Shown piece by piece: positions 40,130-50,532 of a DNA stretch of 59,499 nucleotides. The notes under the pieces were generated by a model, which saw only the letters and a program-made list of their open reading frames with translations, had not been told where the DNA came from and searched no databases. Source of the stretch: Rubrivivax sp. Its GTDB lineage: Bacteria > Pseudomonadota > Gammaproteobacteria > Burkholderiales > Burkholderiaceae_C. Positions within the stretch are counted from its first letter, which is position 1. Every line of letters begins with the position of its first letter. Location of the stretch: positions 1 to 59,499 of the forward strand of contig JAIXWM010000094.1 in the NCBI GenBank assembly GCA_027491255.1, read 5' to 3'. A program made the position numbers and the translations under genes.

Positions 40130-41020
40130 ATGGCAGTCATCACTGCAAGCATGGTCGCGGAACTGCGCGCCAAGACCGACGCGCCGATGATGGAGTGCAA
40201 GAAGGCGCTGACCGAGGCCGACGGCGACATCGGCCGCGCCGAGGAGATCCTGCGCGTCAAGCTGGGCAACAAGGCGGGGAAGGCCGCCTCGCGCGTCACC
40301 GCCGAGGGTGTGGTGGCCGCCGCGGTGGATGGCACCACCGGCGCCCTCATCGAGGTCAACTGCGAGACCGATTTCGTCTCGAAGAACGATTCCTTCCTTG
40401 CCTTCGTACGCTCGTGTGCGCAGCTCGTGGCCACCCACGCCCCGGCGGATGTGGCGGCGCTGTCGGCGCTGCCGCTCCAGCAGGACGGCTTCGGCCCGAC
40501 GGTGGAGGACGTGCGCAAGGGTCTGATCGGCAAGATTGGTGAGAACATGTCGATCCGCCGCTTCGGCCGCTACGCTGGCGGCGGCCGTCTGGCCAACTAC
40601 CTGCACGGCACGCGCATCGGCGTGATGGTCGAGTTCGACGGTGACGAGGTCGCGGCCAAGGACGTCGCCATGCACGTGGCGGCGATGAAGCCGGTGTCTC
40701 TGTCGGCCTCGGAAGTCCCGGCCGAGCTCGTCGAGCGTGAGCGCCGGGTCGCCGCCGAGAAGGCCGCCGAGTCTGGCAAGCCCGCCGAGATCGCGCAGCG
40801 CATGGTCGAGGGCTCGGTGCAGAAGTTCCTGAAGGAGGTCTCGCTGCTGAACCAGTCCTTCGTCAAGAACGACAAGCAGACCGTCGAGCAGATGTTGAAG
40901 GCCGCTGGAACCACCGTGCGGCGTTTCACGCTGTACGTCGTGGGCGAGGGCATCGAGAAGAAGACCGACGACTTCGCGGCCGAAGTGGCAGCGCAGGTCG
41001 CGGCGGCCAAGGCCCAGTGA
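40130..41020 (+). CDS. tsf: Translation elongation factor Ts
   Basis: EF-Ts exchanges GDP for GTP on EF-Tu. The 296-residue product starts [23 protein letters not shown], has the exchange motif [16 protein letters not shown] and the C-terminal module [22 protein letters not shown] lies about ten bases before the ATG. I reject the longer open frame that overlaps rpsB. Confidence 0.98.
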   Translation: MAVITASMVAELRAKTDAPMMECKKALTEADGDIGRAEEILRVKLGNKAGKAASRVTAEGVVAAAVDGTTGALIEVNCETDFVSKNDSFLAFVRSCAQLVATHAPADVAALSALPLQQDGFGPTVEDVRKGLIGKIGENMSIRRFGRYAGGGRLANYLHGTRIGVMVEFDGDEVAAKDVAMHVAAMKPVSLSASEVPAELVERERRVAAEKAAESGKPAEIAQRMVEGSVQKFLKEVSLLNQSFVKNDKQTVEQMLKAAGTTVRRFTLYVVGEGIEKKTDDFAAEVAAQVAAAKAQ

Positions 41021-41027
41021 GCCCTGC

Positions 41028-41051
41028 GCGCGGGCGCGGTGGCGCCCGCGC
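41028..41051 (+). terminator. Perfect 10-bp GC hairpin after tsf
   Basis: GCGCGGGCGC and GCGCCCGCGC flank a GGTG loop seven bases past the tsf stop. There is no T-run, so it may stop transcription only partly or protect the 3' end of the rpsB-tsf mRNA. TAAACT at 41077-41082 could be a -10 box for pyrH. Confidence 0.5.
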
Positions 41052-41113
41052 TGCGCCGTGCCCCTGCGGGCGCGCGTAAACTCTCCTGTTCCTGCTTTTC
41101 CTGGAATCAAGGC

Positions 41114-41824
41114 ATGCCGCGCTACCGGCGCATCCTGCTCAAGCTCTCTGGCGAAGCCCTGATGGGCAACGACTCCTATGGCATCAACCGCTCGACCATC
41201 GTGCGCATGGTTCGCGAGGTGCAGCAAGTCACCCGCCTCGGTTGCGAGGTCGCGGTGGTCATCGGCGGGGGCAACATCTTCCGCGGCGTGGCCGGTGGCT
41301 CGGTCGGGATGGACCGTGCCACGGCGGACTACATGGGCATGCTCGCCACGGTGATGAATGCACTCGCACTGGCCGACACGATGCGGCAGGAGGGCATGAC
41401 TGCGCGCGTCATGTCGGCCATCGCCATCGAACAGGTGGTCGAGCCTTATGTGCGGCCGAAGGCGCTGCAATACCTCGAGGAGGGCAAGGTCGTCGTGTTC
41501 GCCGCGGGCACGGGCAACCCCTTCTTCACCACCGACACCGCAGCCGCCTTGCGCGGGGCCGAAATCGGCGCGGAGGTCGTGCTCAAGGCCACCAAGGTCG
41601 ACGGTGTCTACACGGCGGACCCGAACAAGGACCCGTCGGCCGAGCGTTACACCACGATCTCCTTCGATGAGGCCATCTCGCGCAACCTGCAAGTGATGGA
41701 CGCGACCGCCTTCGCGTTGTGCCGTGACCAGAAACTTCCGATCAAGGTGTTCTCGATCTTCAAGCCGGGTGCACTCGAGCGCGTCGTGATGGGCGCCGAC
41801 GAGGGCACGCTCGTGCACGTGTGA
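41114..41824 (+). CDS. pyrH: UMP kinase
   Basis: PyrH phosphorylates UMP to UDP and belongs to the amino-acid kinase family. The 236-residue product begins [16 protein letters not shown], with [26 protein letters not shown] and [12 protein letters not shown] as family motifs. The ATG at 41114 is the family start. Confidence 0.97.
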   Translation: MPRYRRILLKLSGEALMGNDSYGINRSTIVRMVREVQQVTRLGCEVAVVIGGGNIFRGVAGGSVGMDRATADYMGMLATVMNALALADTMRQEGMTARVMSAIAIEQVVEPYVRPKALQYLEEGKVVVFAAGTGNPFFTTDTAAALRGAEIGAEVVLKATKVDGVYTADPNKDPSAERYTTISFDEAISRNLQVMDATAFALCRDQKLPIKVFSIFKPGALERVVMGADEGTLVHV

Positions 41825-41835
41825 CAGGTGATTCG

Positions 41836-42399
41836 ATGACCACTCCCGCCGAGATCCGCAAGACTGCAGAAGCCAAGATGGGCAAGTCTCTCGAGGCGCT
41901 CAAGACCGAACTGCAGAAGATTCGCACCGGACGTGCGCATCCGGGCATCCTGGATCAGGTTCACGTCGACTACTATGGGTCGATGGTGCCCATCAGCCAA
42001 GTGGCCAACGTGTCGCTGCTCGACGCGCGCACCATCAGTGTCCAGCCCTGGGAGAAGGGCATGGGCGCCAAGATCGAAAAGGCGATCCGCGAGTCCGACC
42101 TGGGGCTCAACCCGTCTTCGCAAGGGGACCTGCTGCGCGTACCCATGCCTGCGCTGACCGAGGAACGGCGGCGCGAACTGACCAAGGTCGTGCGGCATGC
42201 GGGTGAAGAGGCCAAGGTCGCGGTGCGCAACCTGCGCCGCGAGGGCAACGAGCACCTCAAGCGTCTCTTGAAGGACAAGGCGATCTCCGAGGACGATGAG
42301 CGCCGCGGCCAGGACGAAGTGCAGCGCCTTACGGACCGCGTGGTCGCCGAGGTCGACCGCCTTGTGCAGGCCAAGGAAGCCGAGGTCATGGCCGTCTGA
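41836..42399 (+). CDS. frr: Ribosome recycling factor
   Basis: RRF works with EF-G to split post-termination ribosomes. The 187-residue product has the family N-terminus ([24 protein letters not shown]), the central beta domain and the helical end ([15 protein letters not shown]). The ATG at 41836 is preceded by CAGGTG. Confidence 0.97.
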   Translation: MTTPAEIRKTAEAKMGKSLEALKTELQKIRTGRAHPGILDQVHVDYYGSMVPISQVANVSLLDARTISVQPWEKGMGAKIEKAIRESDLGLNPSSQGDLLRVPMPALTEERRRELTKVVRHAGEEAKVAVRNLRREGNEHLKRLLKDKAISEDDERRGQDEVQRLTDRVVAEVDRLVQAKEAEVMAV

Positions 42400-42405
42400 G
42401 GACGG

Positions 42406-43146
42406 TTGCGTCGCCCGATGGATCGCCACGCTCCCGTGCCGCGCCATGTTGCCGTCGTGATGGACGGCAACGGTCGTTGGGCGCGTCAGCGGTACATGCC
42501 GCGCTTCTTCGGTCACAAGGCCGGCGTGGATGCGCTCGTCAGGGCCATCGATCTGTTCGCTGAGCGTGGGGTGGAGTACCTGACCGTCTTCGCCTTTTCC
42601 TCGGAGAACTGGAAGCGCCCCGCCGACGAGGTCTCCGGACTGATGGGCCTGGTGCTGGTCGCAGTGTCGAAGTACCTTGGACGGATCGCCGCCAAGGGCG
42701 TGCGCATACGCATCATCGGCGACCGGGACGCGATGGCCGAGCGCCTGCAGGAGGCCTGGGCCCTGGCCGAGAGCAGCACGGCCCACAACACACGCATCAC
42801 CCTGACGGTCGCCTTCAACTATGGCGGCCGTTGGGACGTCGTGCAGGCATGCCGACGCGCGCTGGCCGACGGCGTCGATGCGGACGGCCTGGACGAGCAG
42901 GTGCTGGGGCGCTACACCATGCTGGGTGATCTCCCTGATCCGGACCTCTTCATCCGCACCGGCGGAGAGATGCGGATCAGCAATTTCCTGCTGTGGCAGG
43001 CGGCTTACGCAGAGCTGTACTTCACAGAGACCCTGTGGCCCGATTTTGGCGCGCTCGACATCGACGCGGCCCTTGCCGCGTACGCGGGGAGGGATCGGCG
43101 CTTCGGCGGCATCCCGCCGGTGTTCGCGACCACGTCTTCGGGCTGA
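42406..43146 (+). CDS. uppS: Undecaprenyl diphosphate synthase
   Basis: UppS is a cis-prenyltransferase that makes the C55 lipid carrier for peptidoglycan and lipopolysaccharide. Family motifs are HVAVVMDGNGRWARQR near the start, FAFSSENWKRP in the middle and DLFIRTGGEMRISNFLLWQ with YAELYFTETLWPDF near the end. The start is TTG at 42406, close after GAGGA, or ATG at 42418; the former gives 246 residues. The stop is five bases before the cdsA start. Confidence 0.96.
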   Translation: MRRPMDRHAPVPRHVAVVMDGNGRWARQRYMPRFFGHKAGVDALVRAIDLFAERGVEYLTVFAFSSENWKRPADEVSGLMGLVLVAVSKYLGRIAAKGVRIRIIGDRDAMAERLQEAWALAESSTAHNTRITLTVAFNYGGRWDVVQACRRALADGVDADGLDEQVLGRYTMLGDLPDPDLFIRTGGEMRISNFLLWQAAYAELYFTETLWPDFGALDIDAALAAYAGRDRRFGGIPPVFATTSSG

Positions 43147-43151
43147 CGGCG

Positions 43152-43988
43152 ATGCTCGGCCAGCGCATCGTCACGGCCATCGTGTTGCTGGCTCTGTTGA
43201 TCCCCGCGCTTTGGAGCGATGCGGCGTGGCCGTTCCCCTTGTTGACGCTGGCCTTCCTGGCTGCCGCAGGCTGGGAGTGGGCGCGCCTGAACGGCACCGC
43301 AGGCCCACCCGCCGCGGCATGGGCTGCTGCCGTTGTGCTCGCTGGACTGCTGGCATGGTGGGCCATGCAGACCGGGACGAGTCTGCATGGCCTCGTGGTT
43401 CTGGCTGCGCTGGCTTGGCTGTTCGGCGGCCCCTGGGCTTTGCGCGCGGGTATCGACGGTTGGTCACGGGCGCCAGCTTCCGCGCGTCGCGTTCTCGGGC
43501 TGGGGGTCGTGATCGCCGCCTGGGTCGCGCTGGTCGAGGCGCGTGTCCAGGGGCTGGGCTTCGTCTTGTCGGTGTTCTGCACCGTCTGGGTGGCCGATAT
43601 TGCTGCCTACGCAGGAGGGCGTGCATTCGGGCGCCGCAAACTGGCCCCACGGATCAGTCCGGGCAAGAGCTGGGAGGGGGCCGTATGCGGCGTGCTCGCG
43701 GTCTGGCTGCTGGCCTGGGGCTGGTGGGCGTTGCAGTCGTCCTGGCCAGCGCTGGGCCCGAGCCTGTTTTCTGCGCTGAACGAGCGATTCGGACCCGGGC
43801 CCGCCATCCTGCTGCTCACCGGGCTGGTGGCGATGAGCGTCGTGGGAGACCTCTTCGAGTCTCTGCTGAAGCGCGCCGCCCACGTCAAGGATTCGAGTCG
43901 ACTGTTGCCGGGCCACGGTGGCGTCCTGGATCGCATCGATGCCCTGCTGCCGGTGTTCCCTCTGGCCTTGGCCTTGACGTGGCGCTGA
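43152..43988 (+). CDS. cdsA: Phosphatidate cytidylyltransferase
   Basis: CdsA makes CDP-diacylglycerol for phospholipid synthesis in the inner membrane. The 278-residue product is mostly membrane helices and ends with the CDP-diglyceride synthase signature KRAAHVKDSSRLLPGHGG followed by DRIDAL. I use the ATG at 43152; the longer open frame overlapping uppS is not supported. Confidence 0.95.
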   Translation: MLGQRIVTAIVLLALLIPALWSDAAWPFPLLTLAFLAAAGWEWARLNGTAGPPAAAWAAAVVLAGLLAWWAMQTGTSLHGLVVLAALAWLFGGPWALRAGIDGWSRAPASARRVLGLGVVIAAWVALVEARVQGLGFVLSVFCTVWVADIAAYAGGRAFGRRKLAPRISPGKSWEGAVCGVLAVWLLAWGWWALQSSWPALGPSLFSALNERFGPGPAILLLTGLVAMSVVGDLFESLLKRAAHVKDSSRLLPGHGGVLDRIDALLPVFPLALALTWR

Positions 43989-44040
43989 AGAACTTCGAGC
44001 ATTCAGGGCAGGCGCGCGTGCCATTTCCGAACTCGCGCCT

Positions 44041-45261
44041 TTGACGGGCACCCTTGACGTGAGTTCCAACTTCAACGACCGACCGCAGCGCGTGGCCGTC
44101 CTGGGCTCGACCGGCTCGATCGGCGTCAACACGCTGGACGTGATGGCGCGCCATCCTGGGCGCTTCGAAGTCGTTGGTCTGTCCGGCATGCGACGCATCG
44201 ACGAACTGGCGGCGCAGTGCCGCCACTGGCGCCCACGGTACGCCGTCGTGCCCGACGAGGCTGCCGCTTCGCGCTTGCGTTCCCTGCTCGGTCCGGCGGA
44301 GCCCGACGTGGCGGTTCTCGTCGGGGAGCGAGCCCTGTGCGAGTTGGCGGCGGACCCCGACGTGGACAGCGTCATGGCGGCCATCGTCGGCGCTGCCGGT
44401 TTGGCGCCTTGTCTGGCCGCCGCGCGCGCGGGCAAGCGGCTGCTCCTGGCCAACAAGGAGGCCCTGGTCGTGGGCGGCGGGTTGTTCGTCCGTGCGGTTC
44501 ACGATGGCGGCGCGACGATGCTGCCCATCGACAGCGAACACTCGGCCATCTTCCAGTGTCTGCCTGCCGATCGGGCCCGCTGGCCCGACTTCATCGATCA
44601 CATCGTGCTGACGGCTTCGGGCGGCCCTTTTCGGACCCGCAACCTGGCCTCCTTTGCCCAGATCACGCCGCAGCAGGCCGTGGCCCACCCGAACTGGGTC
44701 ATGGGCCGCAAGATTTCCGTCGACTCGGCAACGATGATGAACAAGGCGCTCGAGGTGATCGAGGCGCGCTGGCTGTTCGACCTCGAGCCCTCCCGCATCG
44801 AGGTGGTGATCCACCCGCAAAGCATCATCCATTCGATGGTGGTCTGCCGCGATGCCTCGGTGCTGGCGCAGATGGGTACGCCGGACATGCGTGTACCGAT
44901 CGCCTACGGCTTGTCCTTTCCTGAACGCATCGAATCCGGGGCCTTGCGGCTGGACTTTTCCCAACTCGCCGGCCTGAGCTTCGAGCCGTTGGATGCAGCA
45001 CGCTTTCCGGGGCTGCGGCTCGCCTACGAGGTGCTGTCCGGCGCCGAGGGCGACAGCGTCGTGCTCAACGCGGCCAACGAGGTGGCCGTGGACAGTTTCC
45101 TGGAGGGGCGCATCGGGTTCACTCAGATCCACGCGGTCAACGTGGCGACGCTGGGTGCACTGGCCGGGACGGGCAAGCCGCCCGCCAGCCTGGGGGACCT
45201 CCTCGAACTTGACGCCCGTTCCCGAGCCGTGGCGAGCAGCCAGGTCTCTCGCTTGTCCTGA
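44041..45261 (+). CDS. dxr: 1-deoxy-D-xylulose 5-phosphate reductoisomerase
   Basis: Dxr converts DXP to MEP, the first committed step of the MEP pathway. The NADPH motif is LGSTGSIGVNTL near residue 21. NKEALVVGGG, PIDSEHSAIFQCL and VMGRKISVDSATMMNKALEVIEA are active-site motifs. The start is TTG at 44041 (406 residues) or GTG at 44059. With ispG it gives two MEP-pathway genes in this window. Confidence 0.96.
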   Translation: MTGTLDVSSNFNDRPQRVAVLGSTGSIGVNTLDVMARHPGRFEVVGLSGMRRIDELAAQCRHWRPRYAVVPDEAAASRLRSLLGPAEPDVAVLVGERALCELAADPDVDSVMAAIVGAAGLAPCLAAARAGKRLLLANKEALVVGGGLFVRAVHDGGATMLPIDSEHSAIFQCLPADRARWPDFIDHIVLTASGGPFRTRNLASFAQITPQQAVAHPNWVMGRKISVDSATMMNKALEVIEARWLFDLEPSRIEVVIHPQSIIHSMVVCRDASVLAQMGTPDMRVPIAYGLSFPERIESGALRLDFSQLAGLSFEPLDAARFPGLRLAYEVLSGAEGDSVVLNAANEVAVDSFLEGRIGFTQIHAVNVATLGALAGTGKPPASLGDLLELDARSRAVASSQVSRLS

Positions 45262-45272
45262 CCTTCTGGCCG

Positions 45273-46634
45273 ATGCTCACTGTCCTTGCCTTCGTCGTCA
45301 CGCTCGCGTTGCTGATCGTCGTCCACGAGTGGGGACACTACCGCGCGGCGGTGGCGTGCGACGTGAAGGTGCTGCGGTTTTCCATCGGCTTCGGGCGTGT
45401 CCTGTGGCGCCGTCGACTGGGGCGCGATGGCTGCGAATTCGTTGTCAGCGCGCTGCCGCTGGGGGGCTATGTGCGCATGCTCGACGAGCGCGAGGGCGTC
45501 GTCGACGGTTCCGAACTGCGTCGCGCCTTCAATCGCAAGCCCTTGTGGCAGCGCTTCTTCGTCGTCATTGCCGGCCCGCTGGCCAACCTTCTCCTGGCGG
45601 TGCTGTTGTACGCGGCGGCGCAGGTGTGGGGTGTGCAGGAGGTCAAGCCTGTACTGGGCACGCCGCCGGTTGACACGGCCGCTGCCCGAGCCGGCTTGCG
45701 TGCCGGGGATTGGATCCGCGCCGCCTCTGCCGACGGCATCGAATGGCGCGAGGTGCGGTCCCTGAGCGACTTGCGCTGGCAGGCCATGGAGGCTGTGCTG
45801 GAGCGCAAGCCGTTGCACCTGACGGTCAGTGACCGCGACGGGCGCGGCAGCCGGCAGATCCTGGTCCGGCTCGACGGGGTTGCGGGTGCAGACGTCGACT
45901 CGCAGACCCTGTCGCGCCTGGGGCTGGGCACGCCTTACAGCGAGCCCGTGCTCGGGGACATCGTCGCGGGTGGCCCGGCAGCGCTCGCCGGCCTGCGCCG
46001 CGATGACCGTGTCCTGTCGCTGGATGGCGCAGTGGTGGCCGACGCCGCGGCGCTGCGCCAGGCGATCCGCGCTGCGCCTGGCGTGCCCATGCGCTGGATG
46101 GTCGAGCGCGATGGACGGCGCGTCGAACTCGTCGTCACACCGCGCCAAGTGGCGTCCACTGTGGGCGCCGCCAGCATCGGGCGCATAGACGCTGCCGTCG
46201 GCGCAGCGGTGGAAAAGGTGCTGGTTCGATCGGAACCCGGGCAGGCGCTCGTCGAAGGTGCACGACGCACCTGGGAAGTCGGCACGCTCACCTTGTCGAT
46301 GATCGGACGCATGCTGGTCGGACAGGCGGCCTTGAGCAATCTCAGCGGCCCGCTGACGATTGCCGATGTGGCGGGGCAGTCGGCGAGCCTGGGCTTGTCG
46401 CAGTACCTGGCTTTCCTGGCGTTGGTCAGCGTCAGCCTGGGCGTGTTGAACCTGCTGCCACTGCCGATGCTCGATGGTGGGCACCTGATGTATTATCTTT
46501 TCGAGGGCGTGACCGGTCGCCCGGTGTCTGATGTCTGGCTCGAGAGGCTGCAGCGTGGGGGCATCGCAGTGCTGGTTCTGCTGATGTCGGTGGCCCTGTA
46601 CAACGACGTGGCCCGACTTCTCGGACTGCAGTGA
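45273..46634 (+). CDS. rseP: Site-2 intramembrane zinc metalloprotease RseP
   Basis: RseP cleaves the anti-sigma factor RseA after DegS-type proteases and so activates sigma-E; it also clears signal-peptide remnants. The zinc motif HEWGH is in the first membrane helix (residues 18-22), two PDZ domains occupy the periplasmic region, and the third zinc ligand lies in NLLPLPMLDGGH near residue 400. The length of 453 residues is typical. It precedes bamA, matching its envelope-stress role. Confidence 0.96.
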   Translation: MLTVLAFVVTLALLIVVHEWGHYRAAVACDVKVLRFSIGFGRVLWRRRLGRDGCEFVVSALPLGGYVRMLDEREGVVDGSELRRAFNRKPLWQRFFVVIAGPLANLLLAVLLYAAAQVWGVQEVKPVLGTPPVDTAAARAGLRAGDWIRAASADGIEWREVRSLSDLRWQAMEAVLERKPLHLTVSDRDGRGSRQILVRLDGVAGADVDSQTLSRLGLGTPYSEPVLGDIVAGGPAALAGLRRDDRVLSLDGAVVADAAALRQAIRAAPGVPMRWMVERDGRRVELVVTPRQVASTVGAASIGRIDAAVGAAVEKVLVRSEPGQALVEGARRTWEVGTLTLSMIGRMLVGQAALSNLSGPLTIADVAGQSASLGLSQYLAFLALVSVSLGVLNLLPLPMLDGGHLMYYLFEGVTGRPVSDVWLERLQRGGIAVLVLLMSVALYNDVARLLGLQ

Positions 46635-46644
46635 GTTCCCCTCG

Positions 46645-48945
46645 ATGATCCAACGATTCCTGCACAGTAGGCTGCGCGCGTTTGTTCTGGCCACGTGGTG
46701 TTTGTGCGGCTGGATGTCGCCAGCCGCTGCCGTCGAGCCCTTCGCTCTTCGAGACATCCGTGTCGAGGGCCTGCAACGCACCGACCCCGGCACGGTGTTC
46801 GCGACCCTGCCGTTTCGAATCGGTGACGTCTACAACGACGAGAAGGGCGCTGCGGCGTTGCGCGCCTTGTTCGCCACCGGTCTGTTCAAGGACGTCCGCT
46901 TGCGCATCGAAGGCGATGTGGCCGTCGTGGTCGTCGAGGAACGTTCGCTGATCGCGACCGTCGATTTCGTGGGCACCAAGGAGTTCGACAAGGACACCTT
47001 GGGCCGGGCCCTGAAGGACGTGGGTATCGCCGAAGGCATGCCTTTCGACCGGGCCGTGATCGACCGTGCCGAACAGGAGATCAAGCGGCAGTACCTGTCG
47101 CGCAGTTTCTACGGCGCCGAGGTGGTCACGACCGTGACGCCGATCGAGCGCAACCGTGTCAACGTGACGTTCACCATGAGCGAAGGCGAAGTGGCGCGGA
47201 TCAAGGAGATCCGCATCACGGGGGCCAGCGCCTTCTCCGAGTCGGAACTGCTCGGACTGCTGGACCTGTCGGCCACAGGTGTGATGTCGTGGTACACGAA
47301 GGCCGATCGCTACTCCCGGTCGCGGCTCAACGGAGACATCGAGAAACTGCGGGCGCACTACCTGAACCGGGGCTATCTCGAGTTTGCCGTCGAATCGACA
47401 CAGGTCACGATCTCGCCCGACAAGCAAGACGTATCCATCGTCCTTGCGGTGCGCGAGGGGCAGCGCTACGTCGTCACTTCGGTGCGGCTCGAGGGAGAGT
47501 TCCTCGGCAAGGACGACGAATTCCGCGCGCGCGTGGCTGTCCGGCCCGGCCAGCCTTACCGTGTCGAGGACGTGACCGCCACCACGAGGGCCTTCTCCGA
47601 GTTGTTCGGTCGCTTCGGCTATGCCTTCGCGCGGGTGGAGGCGCGGCCGGAGATCGATCGCTCTCGCGGGCAGGTGGCCATCGCGATCAACGTCTCTCCG
47701 GAGCGCCGCATCTACGTCCGCCGTGTCGAGATTGCCGGCAATGCCAGCACCCGGGACGAGGTCATTCGCCGGGAGATGCGGCAGTTCGAATCATCCTGGT
47801 ACGACAGCGAGCGCATCAAGCTGTCCCGGGATCGGGTGGACAGGCTGGGTTTCTTCAAGGAGGTGTCGGTCGAGAACCGTGAGGTGCCCGGCAGCCCCGA
47901 CCTCGTCGATCTCGTGTTCAATGTCGAGGAGCGGCCGACCGGCAACCTGATGCTCGGCTTGGGTTACTCGTCCGCTGAAAAGCTCACATTGTCGGCTTCG
48001 ATCCGCCAGGAGAACGCCTTCGGGACCGGACAGTTCCTCGGGGTCGAGGTCAACACGGGCAAGTTCAACCGGACGCTCCAGTTCAGTACCACCGATCCCT
48101 ATTTCACGGTCGACGGCATCTCGCGTTCGCTCGAAGCCTATTACCGGACCAGCCGGCCGCTCAACAGCTTGAGTTCGGAGTATCAACTGCTCACGCAGGG
48201 TGGCGCTTTGAGGTTTGGCCTGCCCTTCTCCGAGTTTGACACTGTCTTCCTGGGGGTCGGCCTCGAGCGGACGACCATTGCCGACACCAGTTCGCTGCCC
48301 AACAGCTACTACGTGTTCCGCGACCAGTACGGTCGCTCGAGCAATGCCGTGCCGGTGACGCTGGGCTGGCAACGTGACAGCCGTGACAGCGTCATCAACC
48401 CGACGACGGGGCGCTATCAACGGGTGAACCTTGAATGGAGTCCCGCTGCAGATGTGCGTTACCTGCGCACCAACCTCCAGTTTCAGCAGTATTGGCCTGT
48501 TGTCAGCAAGGTGACGTTCGGACTGAACGCTGAACTTGGCTGGGGTCTGGGCATCGGCGCACGGCCGTATCCGGTATTCAAGAATTTCTACGGTGGTGGG
48601 CTGGGGTCCATCCGTGGTTTCGAGCAGAGCTCGCTCGGCGGAGTGGACCCGACCGGTGCCTTCATCGGCGGCAACCGTCGACTGAATGTCAACGGCGAGC
48701 TTTATCTTCCGTTCCCTGGTCTGGGCAATGACAAGACGGTCCGCTTCTTTGCCTTCGGCGACGCGGGCAATGTGTGGGCTGAAGGTCAGTCAGCCGACAC
48801 GCAGAGCCTTCGTGCCTCGGCCGGACTGGGGCTGAGCTGGCTGTCGCCGGTCGGGCCATTGAAGCTCAGCTGGGGCAGAGCCGTTCGCTCCAAGCCCATG
48901 GATAGAATCCAACCCCTCCAATTCCAGATCGGGACTGCCTTCTGA
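46645..48945 (+). CDS. bamA: Outer-membrane protein assembly factor BamA
   Basis: BamA is the beta-barrel core that inserts outer-membrane proteins. A signal peptide ends near residue 29 (SPAAAV), five POTRA domains follow up to about residue 425, and the barrel fills the rest with GSIRGFEQSSLG carrying the conserved RGF loop motif. The last residue is phenylalanine (QIGTAF), the outer-membrane beta-signal. The length of 766 residues is normal. Its stop overlaps the skp start by one base. Confidence 0.97.
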   Translation: MIQRFLHSRLRAFVLATWCLCGWMSPAAAVEPFALRDIRVEGLQRTDPGTVFATLPFRIGDVYNDEKGAAALRALFATGLFKDVRLRIEGDVAVVVVEERSLIATVDFVGTKEFDKDTLGRALKDVGIAEGMPFDRAVIDRAEQEIKRQYLSRSFYGAEVVTTVTPIERNRVNVTFTMSEGEVARIKEIRITGASAFSESELLGLLDLSATGVMSWYTKADRYSRSRLNGDIEKLRAHYLNRGYLEFAVESTQVTISPDKQDVSIVLAVREGQRYVVTSVRLEGEFLGKDDEFRARVAVRPGQPYRVEDVTATTRAFSELFGRFGYAFARVEARPEIDRSRGQVAIAINVSPERRIYVRRVEIAGNASTRDEVIRREMRQFESSWYDSERIKLSRDRVDRLGFFKEVSVENREVPGSPDLVDLVFNVEERPTGNLMLGLGYSSAEKLTLSASIRQENAFGTGQFLGVEVNTGKFNRTLQFSTTDPYFTVDGISRSLEAYYRTSRPLNSLSSEYQLLTQGGALRFGLPFSEFDTVFLGVGLERTTIADTSSLPNSYYVFRDQYGRSSNAVPVTLGWQRDSRDSVINPTTGRYQRVNLEWSPAADVRYLRTNLQFQQYWPVVSKVTFGLNAELGWGLGIGARPYPVFKNFYGGGLGSIRGFEQSSLGGVDPTGAFIGGNRRLNVNGELYLPFPGLGNDKTVRFFAFGDAGNVWAEGQSADTQSLRASAGLGLSWLSPVGPLKLSWGRAVRSKPMDRIQPLQFQIGTAF

Positions 48946-49472
48946 TGAAGAGAACTCTCTTGGGCTGGGGCGCCCTGTTGCTCGTCGCGTTTGCCATCGG
49001 CTTTCCTGCTTCCGCCCAGGAAGTGAAGATTGGTTACGTGAACAGCGAGCGTATCCTTCGCGATTCCGCGCCTGCCAGGGCTGCGCAAGCCAAGCTCGAA
49101 GCCGAGTTCAGTCGACGCGAGCGCGAATTGAACGACCTGCGCAACCGGGTCAAGGCGGCGGCTGACCGCCTCGAGAAGGACGGCCTCACGCTGAGCGAAT
49201 CAGAGCGGAACCGTCGTCAGAAGGAGGTCGTCGACCAGGACCGCGATCTGCAGCGCAAGCAGCGCGAGTTCCAGGAAGACCTCAACCAACGCAAGAACGA
49301 GGAGCTGTCGGCGGTGGTGGATCGGGCGAACCGGGTGATCCGCCAGATCTTCGAGACCGAGAAGTACGACCTCATCGTGCAGGACGCCGTGCACTGGAGC
49401 GCCCGGATCGACATCACCGACAAGGTGATTCGTTCCCTGAACGGCACCACGCCGGCAGCGCCGACGAAGTAG
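48945..49472 (+). CDS. skp: Periplasmic chaperone Skp (OmpH family)
   Basis: Skp holds unfolded outer-membrane proteins on their way to BamA. The 175-residue product has a signal peptide cut near SASA-QE (residue 24), the family start [14 protein letters not shown] and a long charged coiled coil (residues 45-130) that forms the tentacles of the trimer. The start codon overlaps the bamA stop (TGATG), so translation is coupled. Confidence 0.94.
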   Translation: MKRTLLGWGALLLVAFAIGFPASAQEVKIGYVNSERILRDSAPARAAQAKLEAEFSRRERELNDLRNRVKAAADRLEKDGLTLSESERNRRQKEVVDQDRDLQRKQREFQEDLNQRKNEELSAVVDRANRVIRQIFETEKYDLIVQDAVHWSARIDITDKVIRSLNGTTPAAPTK

Positions 49473-49503
49473 TCGCCGCAGGCTCAGGCCCGAACCTGCC
49501 GCC

Positions 49504-50532
49504 GTGCCGCAGGCCCGCGTCGAGGCGCTGAGCCGATTGCTCGGCGGCGAGTTGCTGGGCCGCGGCGATCAGGTCGTCGAGCGCATCGATCCGCTCGGCT
49601 CCGCCGGTCCGGCCAGCATTTCCTTTCTGTCGAACCCCCGCTACGCCCCGCAACTGGGCAGCACGCGCGCAGGGTGCGTTCTGGCGGCGCCGGCTCATCG
49701 CGAAGCGCTGGCGCTGTTGCCCAGCGCCATCGTTTGTGCCGATCCTTACCTGGCTTTTGCGAGGCTCACGCAGTGGTGGGCCCGCCAGACCACGCGACCT
49801 GTCGAACCGGGCATCCATCCCTCGGCCGTGGTGCATGCGCAGGCGCATGTCCACCCCTCGGCCACCATCGGCGCGCTCGCTGTCGTCGGCGCTGGCGCAT
49901 CGGTGGGTGCTGGCGTCGTCCTGGGCAGCCATGCGGTGGTCGAAGACGATGCGCGCATCGGTGCGCACTGCCGTATCGGCGCGCGGGTCTTCGTCGGCGC
50001 GCGTTGCACGGTCGGCGAACGTTGCATCCTGCATCCTGGTGTGGTCGTCGGTGCCGACGGGTTCGGCTTCGCCCCGAACCAAGGCCGGTGGGAGAAGATC
50101 GAGCAGCTCGGCGCGGCGCGTATCGGTGACGATGTCGAGATCGGTGCCAACACCTGCATCGACCGTGGGGCACTCGACGACACCGTCATCGGCGACGGTG
50201 TCAAGCTGGACAACCTGATCCAGATCGTGCACAACGTGCGCATCGGCGCCGGCACGGCGATGGCCGGCTGCGTGGGTGTGGCCGGCAGCGCCCGCATCGG
50301 TGAGCGCTGCACCTTCGGAGGTGGGGCCATCGTTCTCGGCCACCTCGAGATCGTCGACGAGGTGCACGTCTCGGCAGCCACGGTGATCACGCGCTCGATC
50401 CTGCGTCCGGGGCAGTACAGCGGCGTCTTCCCCTTCGACGACAATGCTTCCTGGGAAAAGAACGCCGCGACCTTGCGGCAGCTGCACGGCCTGCGCGAAC
50501 GCCTGCGAGCACTGGAGAAACACCTCAAATGA
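49504..50532 (+). CDS. lpxD: UDP-3-O-acylglucosamine N-acyltransferase
   Basis: LpxD adds the N-linked hydroxyacyl chain in lipid A synthesis. The N-terminal uridine-binding domain ([14 protein letters not shown]) is followed by left-handed beta-helix hexapeptide repeats, with the catalytic histidine region [12 protein letters not shown] near residue 240. The 342-residue length fits. The start is GTG. It overlaps fabZ by four bases. Confidence 0.96.
   Translation: MPQARVEALSRLLGGELLGRGDQVVERIDPLGSAGPASISFLSNPRYAPQLGSTRAGCVLAAPAHREALALLPSAIVCADPYLAFARLTQWWARQTTRPVEPGIHPSAVVHAQAHVHPSATIGALAVVGAGASVGAGVVLGSHAVVEDDARIGAHCRIGARVFVGARCTVGERCILHPGVVVGADGFGFAPNQGRWEKIEQLGAARIGDDVEIGANTCIDRGALDDTVIGDGVKLDNLIQIVHNVRIGAGTAMAGCVGVAGSARIGERCTFGGGAIVLGHLEIVDEVHVSAATVITRSILRPGQYSGVFPFDDNASWEKNAATLRQLHGLRERLRALEKHLK

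Noticed and set aside
45290..45340. HEWGH in RseP as a broken zinc site
   Set aside because: HEWGH still satisfies the HExxH zinc-protease pattern; Trp at the third position is a tolerated variant.
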